Positions 37,914-47,067 of a stretch of DNA of 64,000 nucleotides are shown here, piece after piece. Numbering within the stretch: the first letter of the stretch is position 1; each line of letters begins with the position of its first letter. The notes under the pieces are model-generated. The model was not told the DNA's origin and did not search any database. It saw only the letters and a program-made list of their open reading frames with translations. The position numbers were made by a program, and so were the translations under genes. The DNA lies in contig NC_023757.2 of assembly GCF_000499845.2 (NCBI RefSeq), positions 3,816,118 to 3,880,117 of the forward strand, read 5' to 3'. The DNA is from Phaseolus vulgaris. Its lineage: Eukaryota > Streptophyta > Magnoliopsida > Fabales > Fabaceae.

Positions 37914-38108
37914 ACACAGAAACGAACCTTCCTCTCAGCCCTACAGTGATGAATAAAGAATTAAATGCAAATCTTGTGGGAAGAATTTGAGGCTCAAATA
38001 TCAGTCACAACTTAACACACATAATAAGAAATGTCTTGTAAAAATTTCAGATCAAAACACCCAGTGAAATAAGGCGCAATAAGCCTCAGGCCGAAAACAA
38101 ACAAAACT
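37914..38108 (-). repeat. Inverted partial satellite monomer
   Basis: Reads as the reverse complement of the satellite: 'gaacgaaccttcctctcagc', 'gatgaataaagaatt', 'aatcttgtgggaagaatttg', 'tgtaaaaatttcagatcaaa', ending in 'ccgaaaacaaacaaaactgg'. It forms a head-to-head junction with the last forward monomer at about 37913. Confidence 0.85.
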
Positions 38109-38111
38109 GGA

Positions 38112-38344
38112 ATCGTGGGTGGAGTTTATTGTGGGAGGAGTTTACCGTGGTGGACTTTATCGTGGTGCAGTTTAATGTGGTGGAGTTTATTAGGGTGGAG
38201 TTTATCGTGGGTGGAGTTTATTGTAGGAGGAATTTATCGTGGTGGAGTTTATCGTGTGTGGAGTTTATTTTGGAAGGATTTTATCGTGGGTGAGTTTATC
38301 GTGTGTGAGTTTATCATGGTGAAGTTATCGTGGTGGAGTTTATC
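38112..38344 (-). repeat. Short minisatellite, inverse orientation to 41771-42905
   Basis: About 15 copies of 'gtggagtttatcgtgg...', the reverse complement of the ACGATAAACTC(A/C)ACCC unit that fills 41771-42905. The two blocks flank the telomere-like, heptamer and 94-bp arrays as inverted arms. Confidence 0.9.
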
Positions 38345-38812
38345 GTTTATAGGATTTTTAGGGTTTTTATGATTTTCAGAGTTTTTAGAGTTTTTAATGT
38401 TTTTAGGGTTATTAAGGTTTTTTTTAGGCTTTCTAAAAGTTTCTATGGATTTTAGGATTTTTAAGGTTTTTAGGATTTCCATGGCTTCTAAGGTTTCTAG
38501 GGTTTTAAGGATTTCTAGGATTTTTATGGTTTCTATGGTTCATTAGGGTTTTAATGGGTTGTTAGGGTTTGTTAGGGTTTTTAAGGTTTCTAGGATTTTT
38601 TAGTTTTTAAGGTTCTTAGGGTTTTAAAGAATAAGGATTTTACGGTTTGTAGGGTTTCTAGGATTTTGTAGGGTTTCTTCGGTTTTTATAGTTTTTTGGG
38701 TTTTTAAGGTTTTAAGGTTTAGGTTTTATGGTTTATGGTTTAGAGTTTTTAGGGTTTATAGAGTTTATAGGGTTTATAGAGTTTATAGGGTTTATAGGTT
38801 TATAGACCTGAT
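38345..38812 (+). repeat. Degenerate telomere-like TTTAGGG tract
   Basis: Dozens of near matches to the plant telomere heptamer in one orientation: TTTTTAGGGTTTTT, GTTAGGGTTTGTTAGGG, TTTCTAGGGTTTT, then the regular TTTATAGGGTTTATAGAG. Units vary from 7 to 12 bp, so it is old or diverged rather than a fresh telomere. Confidence 0.75.
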
Positions 38813-41190
38813 ACTTACTACATGCTACCTGTTACCTGCTACCTACAACCTGTTACGAGCTACCTGTAACGTGTTATTTGTAACCTGCTACAACCTGCTA
38901 CATGCAACCTGGTACCTGAAATCTGCAACCTGGTACCTGAAATCCGCAACCTGCTACCTGCTACTTGCAATCTGTTACCTGAAATCTACTACCTGCTACC
39001 TGCTACTTGCAACCCACAACCTGCAACCTGTTACATGTTACTTGCAACCTGCTACCTGCAACCTGTAATTTGAAACCTGCTACCTGCAATTTGAAACCTG
39101 CTACCTACTACTTCCACCCTACAACCTCCTACCTCCTAATTGTTACTTGCTACATGCAATCGTCTACCTGCTACATGCAACCTACAACATACAACATGTA
39201 CCGTCCAACCTGCTACCAGCAACTTGTAATTTGCAACTTGGAACCTGTTACTTGCTACATGCAATCGTCTACCTGCTACATGCAACCTACAACATACAAC
39301 ATGTACCGTCCAACCTGCTACCAGCAACTTGTAATTTGCAACTTGGAACCTGTTACTTGCTACATGCAACCTGCTACCTGCAACCTGTTACTTGCAACCT
39401 GCAACTTGCTACCTGCAACCTGCTACCTGCAACCTCCTATACATGCTACCTAACACTTGCAACCTGCTACCAGCAACTTGCTACCTGCAACCTGCTACTT
39501 GCTACCTACAACTTGTTACCTGCAACCTGTTACCTGCAACTTGTTACCTGCAACCTGCTACTTGTAACCTCTACCTGCTACATGCAATCTTCAACATGCT
39601 ACTTTCTACCTGCAGCTTGCAACCAGTCACCTTCTACCTCCTACATGTACCTACTACATGCAACCTGCTACTAGCAACCTCCTACCTGTTACTTACAATC
39701 TCTTACATGCTACCTTCTAGCTGCTACCTACAATTGTCTACCTGCTACCTGCAACTTGCTACCTGCTACCTGCTACTTGCTATTTGTTACTTGCTACCTG
39801 CAACCTGCAACCTGCTATTTGCAACCTGCAACTTACTACCTGCAACCTGCTACTTGCAACCTCCTACTGCTACATGCTACCTGCTACTTGGCACTTGCAA
39901 CCTACTACTAGCAACTTTCTACCCGCTACCTGCAACCTCCTACTTGCTACTTACAACTTGTTACCTGCAACCTGCTACCTACAACCTGCAACCTACTACC
40001 TTCTACCTGCAACCTGCTACCAGCAACTTGTTACTTGCAACCTGCTACCTGTAACCTCTACCTGCTACCTGCAATCTTCAACATGCTACCTTCTACATGC
40101 AACCTGCTACTAGCAACCTCCTACCTGTTACTTGCAATCTCTTACTTGTTACCTTCTAGCTTCTACCTACAATTGTCTACCTGCTACCTGCTATCTTCTA
40201 CCCTGCAACCTGTTACCTACTACCTGCAACTTGCTACATGCAACCTGCTACCTGCTACTTGCTACATGCAACCTGCTACCTGCTACTTGCTACATGCAAC
40301 CTGCTACCTGCTACTTGCTACCTTTTACTTACCTGCTACCTGCTACCTTCTACCTGTTACCTCTTACCTGCAACCTGCAACCTGCTACCTGCAACCTGCT
40401 ACCTGCAACCTACAACCTGCAACCTGCTACATGGTACCTGGTACCTGCTACTTGCAACCTGCAACCTGCAACCTGTTACCTGCTACCAGCTACCCTCTAC
40501 CTACAACCTGCAATTTGAAACCTGCTACTTGCTACATCCAACCTACAACCTCCTACCTGCTACTTGCAACCTTTACCTTCTACCTGCAATCTTCAACATG
40601 CTACCTTCTATCTGCAACCTGCTACCTTTACCTCCTACCTGCAACCTACTACATGCAAACAACTACCTGCAACCTGCTACTTGCTACTACCAACCTCCCT
40701 CCTACTTGCTACTTGCAACCTCCTACCTGCTACCTTCTAGCTGATACCTGCAATCATCTACCTACAATCATGTACCTGCTACCTGCAACCTGCTACTTGC
40801 AACTTACAACCTTCAACCTACAACCTGCAACCTGCTACCTGCTACCTGTTACTTGCTACCTGCTACCTACCTGCAACTTGCTACTTGCTACCTTTACCTG
40901 TTACCTGTTACCTGCTACCTTCAACCTGCTACCTACAACCTGTTACCTGTTACCTGTTACCTGCTACTTGCTACCTGCAACCTGCTACCTGCAACATGTT
41001 ACCTGCAACCTGCTACCTGCAACCTGTAACCTGTTACCTGCAACTTGGTAATTGCAACCTGCAACTTGCTACCTGCTACCCTCTACTTACAACCTGCAAT
41101 TTGAAACCTGCTACCTGCTACTTCCAACCTACAACCTCCTACCTGCTATCTGCTACCTTCAACCTACTACTTTCTACCTGCTACCTGCTA
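38813..41190 (+). repeat. 7-bp repeat array (CTACCTG / CAACCTG / CTACTTG)
   Basis: About 2.4 kb built almost entirely from 7-bp units, chiefly CTACCTG, CAACCTG and CTACTTG, with phase slips. Higher-order copies exist: a near-exact 105-bp (15-unit) tandem duplication around 39151-39360, and a ~490-515 bp spaced repeat marked by 'caatcttcaacatgctac' at 39585, 40072 and 40587. A 7-bp period is not a multiple of three, so all three frames stay open for long distances and give YLLPATCNL-type translations; these are not genes. Confidence 0.95.
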
Positions 41191-41214
41191 TTGAATGTTC
41201 CAACACATTAAATA

Positions 41215-41260
41215 GTCCCACATCGCTTATGATTAGAGGCCAAGGACAATTTAAATATAA
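41215..41260 (+). promoter_or_regulatory. snRNA-promoter-like USE/TATA pair, unit 1
   Basis: GTCCCACATCG at 41215-41225 matches the USE consensus exactly; TTTAAATATAA at 41250-41260. Function is inferred from motif and spacing only. Confidence 0.4.
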
Positions 41261-41496
41261 TTTCTGCCATTAACACACAAATGTGAGATTGATTCAATAT
41301 GTCCAATAGTCTCACATCGTTTAGGAGTAGAGGCCAAAGACAATTTAAATATAACTTCCTCCATCAACACACAAATGTGGGGTTGTTCCAATACATTCAA
41401 TAGTTTCATATCGCTTACGAGTAGAGGCCAAGGACAATGTAAATATAGTTCCCTCCATTAACACACAAATGTGGAGTTGTTCCAATACATCCAATA

Positions 41497-41542
41497 GTCC
41501 CACATCGCTTAGGACTAGAGGTCAGGGACAATTTAAATATAA
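41497..41542 (+). promoter_or_regulatory. snRNA-promoter-like USE/TATA pair, unit 4
   Basis: Exact USE match GTCCCACATCG at 41497-41507, then TTTAAATATAA at 41532-41542 after the same 24-bp gap. Units 2, 3 and 5 have one or two USE mismatches, and unit 6 has lost CCC. Confidence 0.4.
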
Positions 41543-41770
41543 TTTCCTCCATTAACACACAATTGTGGGGTTGCTCCAATACATCCAATAGTTCTACATC
41601 GCTAAGGAGTATAGCCCAGGGACAATTTAAATATAATTACCTTCATTAACACACAATTGCGGGGTTGTTCCAATACATTAAATAGTACATCGCTTAGGAG
41701 TAGAGGCCAGAGACAATTTAAATATAATTTCCTCCATCAACACACAAATGTGGGGTCATCCATGATACAC

Positions 41771-42905
41771 TCTCTCACGATAAACTCACCCACGATAAAC
41801 TCACTCATGATAAAGTCACCCATGATAAACACATCCACGAAAAACTCATTCACGAGAAACTCACCCACGATAAACTCACTCACGACAAACTCACCCATGA
41901 TAAACTCACCCACGTGAACTCACCCATGATAAACTCCACCACGATAAACACTAAACTCACCCACGATAAACTCAACAATGATATACTTACTCGATAAACC
42001 CTCCCATGATAAACTCACCCACGATAAACTCTCACTAGAATAAAGGCACCATTAATAAGTCACCCACGTGAAACTTACCCACGATAAACTCACCCACAAT
42101 AAACTCACCCACGATAAACTCACCCAGGATAAACTCACCCACGATAAACTCACCCAAGATAAACTCACCCACGATAAACTCCACCACAATGAACTCACCC
42201 AGGATAAACTCACCCAGGATAAACTCACCCACGATAAACTCGACCACGATAAACTCACCCACGATAAACTCGACCACGATAAACTCAGCCACGATATACT
42301 CAGCCACGATAAACTCAGCCACGATATACTCAGCCACGATAAACTCAGCCACGATAAACTCCACCACGATAAACTCCACCACGATAACTACGCCATGATA
42401 AACTCACCCACGATAAACTCCACCACAATAAACTCACCCACGATAAACTCACCCACGATAAACTCACCCACGATAAACTCACCCACGATAAACTCACCCA
42501 CGATAAACTCCACCATGATAAATTCACCCATGATGAACTCACCCACGATTAACTCACCCACGATGATAAACTCACCCACGATTAACTCATCTACGATAAA
42601 CTAACCCAGGATAAACTCACCCACGATAAACTAACCCAGGATAAACTCACCCACGATAAACTCCACATCAATAAACTCACCCACGGTAAGCTCACCCACG
42701 ATAATCTTACCCACTATAAAGTCCACCATGATAAACTCACGCACAAAATACTCACCCACGATAAACTCCACAATGATAAACTCACCCACGATAAAATCAC
42801 CCTTGATAAACTCACCCACGATAAACTCACCAACGATAAACTCACCCACGATAAACTCACCCATAATAAACTCACCCACGATAAACTCACCCACCATAAA
42901 CTTAC
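41771..42905 (+). repeat. 15-bp minisatellite array (ACGATAAACTCACCC)
   Basis: About 75 copies of a 15-bp unit with variants ACGATAAACTCCACC and AGGATAAACTCACCC. Fifteen is a multiple of three, so both strands give long pentapeptide repeats (INSPT on +, GEFIV on -); these are by-products. It ends at ~42905, directly inside the RNase H part of the gypsy remnant. Confidence 0.95.
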
Positions 42906-43870
42906 AACACCTATGCCTACCTTAGAGGCATCACACTCTAGTTCAAAAGTTTTAAAAAGTCTGGGAGAACTAGAATGGATGCATGGTTAATTTATCTTTT
43001 AGAGTTTGAAAAGATTTTTCCTTTTTTTCACCCCACACAAAAGGCATATCCTTGTTAATGAGTTTGTTAAGAGGAGCATCTATAATGGAAAAGTCCTAAT
43101 CAAATCTTCTACAAAAGCTAGCTAAGCCATGAAATCTTCGGAGTTCTCCCACTATTTTGGGGGTGGGCCATTCTTGGATAGCCTTTATTTTCTCTAGGTC
43201 CAATGAAACATCATCTTTCTCAATCATGAATCCAAGGAAAATGACATGTTCTTTGCAAAAAGTAAACTTGTCAAGGTTAGTAAAAAGATGATGGTCCCTG
43301 AGAGTAATTATGACTTGTCTAAGATGACCTATGTACTCATCTAGACTGCTACTGTAGATTAAGATATCATTGAAATATACAACTACAAACCTACTTGTGC
43401 AATCCCTATGTACATGATTCATTAATCGCATGGATGTGTTAGGGGCATTGGTCAAGCCAAAAGACCTGACTAACTATTAATACAAACCAAACTTGGTCTT
43501 AGAAGCAGTTTTCCATTCGCTTCCTTCTGTAATTCTTATTTGATGATAATCACTTTTAAGATAAATTTTGCAAAAGATGTTTGCCCTTTCGTCTAGCATA
43601 TCATCTAACCTAGGTATTGAGTGCCTATATTTTACAATAATGTTGGTGATGACCCAACAATCTATACACATTCTCCGAGACCCATCTTTCTTGGGAACGA
43701 ACAATAAGGGAATAACACAAGGACCAAGACTCTTTTAAAATCATCCCTTCTTCTATCTCTTTTGTCTCTTGGGGACTAGTCTTGTAAGCTGACCTATTGG
43801 ATAGGTTGGCTCCAAGGCCTATTAGACATTGTAGGAGGTCATCTAATGGTTTTGGGAATAATTTCACAAA
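42906..43870 (-). pseudogene. Ty3/gypsy retrotransposon pol fragment, decayed
   Basis: Read on the - strand from 43870 downward: a protease-to-RT linker (NRSAYKTSPQETKEIEEG), RT palm and fingers (KKDGSRRMCIDC, YRHSIPRLDDMLDE, YHQIRITEGSEWKTA), the active-site segment VVVYFNDILIYS, the IFLGFMIEKDDVSLDLEKI region, and the start of RNase H (DAPLNKLINKD, VWGEKKEKSFQTLKDKL). The catalytic YxDD appears as FND, and frameshifts and stops separate the pieces, so it is inactive. The RNase H part stops where the 15-bp minisatellite begins. No LTRs are visible. Confidence 0.88.
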
Positions 43871-45672
43871 TGCTTCATAAATGTTTTGAAGACAACTAAT
43901 AGTAGTTAGAAACTTTATTAGTAGAAAGTAGCAATGAACTCATTGATTTATACTAGTTCAACCATATTTGGGCTACCTTTAGTTCTTCTTTGCCAACTAC
44001 CACTAATAAATAACTAATTACAAGTATTCTAAGTGTTACTTCTAACTTACAACGAGAACACAAAGTCACTCATGAGTGTATGTTAATCTCTATCTGAGAT
44101 TGACCACCAAGTAGTATGCCTTTACAGGGTACACAAAGACTCTTTAGGCTTTACAATAATAAAATTGTTTGATACAATGTTCACTCTAAAAAGGAAGGAT
44201 ATGAAATGAATACTCATTGTACTAAGAGACTAAACTTCACAACAATAAAAGATATGAAAATATTTCTATCTTTATGTATCGTCTAACAAGCAAATTTCGC
44301 TATCCACTTTGAAATTAAAGAATGAAAGAATCATGTATGCTTATTTTGAGCAAATATATGTTTGTTCATTCAACAAGTTTATATGTATAATCCAAAGCTT
44401 GTTTGGTCCTATGCTGACACTTTTGTTGTAGATCATCTTACGATTCGTAAAGGACAAACTTTATATGAGTAACCACCATTGTTGTATTAACTACACAAAA
44501 ATGAGCATACACACTCCCGAGTAATTTGTGTGAATGTTAATATCTTTTTTTTGAAAATCTTGAGACTCCACTTTTCTGGCGAGACAATCTTTATGCTTCC
44601 AAAGATATAACTTTTGAATGTGTCTTCTGATTGCATTACCATTTTGTGTTTCTTGAGACTCATCTAGTCTTAAGAGCTTGTGTTTAGTGTTTTTTTGAGA
44701 CTCGTTTGGTCTTCGTTCCTATCATTTAGTGCTTTAAGCATATATGTTTAATTTTACCTTGAGCTTCTATGCTTCTAGCAATGTATCAGACTGCTTTTAT
44801 TGTAATTGTCTCTAAGATTATCTGTATCACACTAGCAAACTTGATAGGCAACCAAAACTTAGTATTATTTGTTATTATAAAAAATTATGGGTGACTTTTT
44901 AAGCAGAATATTCAAATGTAAACTTATGTCAGATCATGAGTGAATTGTCTATATTCATACAAGGTAAAACAAAACAAATGATTCTATCATAATTTGTTTC
45001 AAAACTTAGTTTAATTCAAAAGCAATACATTAATCATATATTAATGCAAAAAAAAATAAAAAATTAATTGAACTCATGAAATAGTAATGCAAGTTTGTCA
45101 CTAAATCTATTTAACTTTTCTTTTAATATCATGAGTTAATGTTGAGCTTAAACATATTGAGAATTATATATCTTTCTCACTTATGTCACAAATTCTCAAT
45201 ACTAATACCTTTTTGGAAAGTTCGTACTTGAGGTCTTCACATCATTTTAAGATTATCAAATTAAAATAACCTAAATATCCCTAAATGATATAAATTTTAA
45301 CAAAAATAATTTACAATTCGTTTTTTTCAAATAACCCATGAAATATTTTAAAATTTTTGCCTACCAAAAACTATATTTCAATATAAAGAAACAATTATTT
45401 CAACCACTGGTATGAAATACTATTTCTAAAAAGGATTTCGAGGATTAGGATTCACAACCTAACGATCCTAAATATGATAATCACTTCCGTGTTAAACGAT
45501 ATTATTCATGAACACAATTTTAATTTTATAAAACTTGAATTGATAACCAATTTAGCAAGAATATTGAATTGTTGGATCATGGAATATACTTGAACCTCAT
45601 CTTATTCAAATTCTTACACTACAAAAGCTTTCTAAATGTTTTCAATGACTCGTGTAACTTGAGAATTTGTTT
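43871..45672. other. Intergenic DNA between gypsy relic and UGT gene
   Basis: AT-rich with no recognised protein. The first part may be more of the retroelement, but I could not identify gag or an LTR. Confidence 0.45.
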
Positions 45673-47067
45673 TCATCTTCCTTGTTTATCCCCAAGTTGC
45701 AGCAACGCTTCAATGAGCCTATCGACCTCCATGGAAGAATCGCCACCTTCACTCACAGCCCTAACACCTTCCTCTCTCATTAACTTCGCTCTTTGCTTTT
45801 CGGGACTCTCCGCACTCATAACCCTCTTCACAACCCGACCCAACTCATCCGGGTCGGGCACAGAATCGCCTCCCTCACACACCCGCACCGCCACCCCTCT
45901 TTCCTCCATCAACAGCCTCGCGTTCAAAAACTGATCCGCCTCCATCGGCCACCCCACAATCACAACCCCACTCACCATTGCCTCCGTCACCGAGTTCCAA
46001 CCGCAGTGACTCAAAAACCCCCCCACAACCCGGTGGCTCAGTATCGCCACCTGCGGGACCCAACCCGTAACCACCACTCCTCGACCCGAAACCCGATCCA
46101 CAAATCCATCCGGAACCGACCCGTATCCTTCTTCCATTTGTTCCTCGGATGGCGTCGGCGCAACCCAAACGAAGCGCGTTTGGGATCTCTCCAACCCCAA
46201 CGCCAACGCTTCCATTTGTTTCTTCTTCAACAGCTTCTGACTCCCGAAACACACGTACAACACCGAACCCTCTTCCTCCAACGCATCAAGCCAGTTTAGA
46301 ACCTCGGACCCTGCGCTTGGGTTTTCGGCCCGGTTAGAGCCCAACGGCCCAACCGCGTACACCCGCGCGTGGCCCAGCTCGGCCCGGATGTGGTCCAAGT
46401 AAGTACTCTCCAGCGCGTGGAACGTGTTGAAGACGCAGGCCCATGCAGCGTCGTTGGAAAGAAAACTCTCTTTAACGAACTCCGCGTCGGGGTCAGACTC
46501 CCTGTAGCGGAGGAACACTGAAGGAAGGTGGTCCCGCTTAAACGACGGCGTTCCGGGAATTCCGTGAAAGTGAATTTCACTATTATTATTATTATTGATT
46601 TCGTTTGAGTTGTGCCAGCAGCGCGTGAAGACAGTGGTGAAGAAGGCGGCGACGGAGTAAAAGGCGATCCTGGGGATGGTGAGTTGGTCGGCGAGTTGCT
46701 GAGTCCAGCCGAGGAAGAATTCGGAGAGGAGGGCCGCAGGGGGATTAGGGTGGGTGGTGAACCAGTGGATTATCTGGGGTTGGAGTTTGGAGAGGGCGTT
46801 GATGAAGGGGTAGTTTCCGGCGTTGCCAACCTCACGAATGTTTTCTGCAGCCGCGGGGATTTTAGGGTGCGGCGGGAATGGGAGGACGAGGGTTTGGATG
46901 GTGTTTGGATGGGAGGATAAGAGAGGGGTGAGAATGGGAAGGTTTTTGGGAGTGATAATGATGGTGATTGTTATGCCTGCGAGCGCTAGGTGGTGAGTGA
47001 GGTCGAGGAGTGGAAGAATGTGACCCTGCGCTGGATATGGGAATACCAGGATGTGAACTTTGGACAT
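45673..47067 (-). CDS. UDP-glycosyltransferase, UGT89-like
   Basis: Family-1 glycosyltransferase that moves a sugar from a UDP-sugar to a small phenolic or hormone acceptor in the cytosol. 464 residues from the Met at 47067 (MSKVHILVFPYPAQGHILPL); an in-frame Met 30 codons upstream adds a Ser-rich tail that does not fit the family, so the inner start is preferred. The N-terminal acceptor domain holds catalytic His16 in PAQGH. The C-terminal donor domain holds the 44-residue PSPG box, W336 to Q379, with HCGWNS and the final WPMEADQ; the closing Gln usually goes with UDP-glucose use. No intron. FFLGWTQ and the overall wording suggest UGT89, a group that includes flavonol and benzoate glycosyltransferases. 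The residue expected to be the partner Asp (SDFFLGW in relatives) is Glu116 here. GC content is well above that of the flanks. Confidence 0.92.
   Translation of the reverse strand: MSKVHILVFPYPAQGHILPLLDLTHHLALAGITITIIITPKNLPILTPLLSSHPNTIQTLVLPFPPHPKIPAAAENIREVGNAGNYPFINALSKLQPQIIHWFTTHPNPPAALLSEFFLGWTQQLADQLTIPRIAFYSVAAFFTTVFTRCWHNSNEINNNNNSEIHFHGIPGTPSFKRDHLPSVFLRYRESDPDAEFVKESFLSNDAAWACVFNTFHALESTYLDHIRAELGHARVYAVGPLGSNRAENPSAGSEVLNWLDALEEEGSVLYVCFGSQKLLKKKQMEALALGLERSQTRFVWVAPTPSEEQMEEGYGSVPDGFVDRVSGRGVVVTGWVPQVAILSHRVVGGFLSHCGWNSVTEAMVSGVVIVGWPMEADQFLNARLLMEERGVAVRVCEGGDSVPDPDELGRVVKRVMSAESPEKQRAKLMREEGVRAVSEGGDSSMEVDRLIEALLQLGDKQGR

Larger units (their letters stand above)
41191..41765 (+). 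repeat. Six 94-bp tandem units with USE + TATA arrangement
   Basis: Unit period is exactly 94 bp (markers at 41215, 41309, 41403, 41497, 41591 and ~41685). Each unit carries GTCCCACATCG or a variant, then 24 bp, then TTTAAATATAA or a variant. GTCCCACATCG fits the plant snRNA upstream sequence element (RTCCCACATCG), and the spacing to the TATA element fits the longer, Pol II-type snRNA arrangement. No snRNA sequence follows any unit. The rest of the unit ('gtagaggccaaggacaa', 'attaacacacaaatgtgggg') is not recognised. Confidence 0.85.

Noticed and set aside
38871..41273. Several long overlapping open frames (up to 338 codons) rich in YLLPATCNL
   Set aside because: They are translations of a 7-bp tandem repeat, open in all three frames at once; no start context or protein family.
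38813..42905. CRISPR-like repeat arrays
   Set aside because: These are contiguous tandem repeats without unique spacers, in a plant nuclear genome.
41657..42925. Open frames of INSPT repeats (+) and GEFIV repeats (-)
   Set aside because: A 15-bp minisatellite keeps the frame open automatically; both strands are equally open, with no non-repeat domain.
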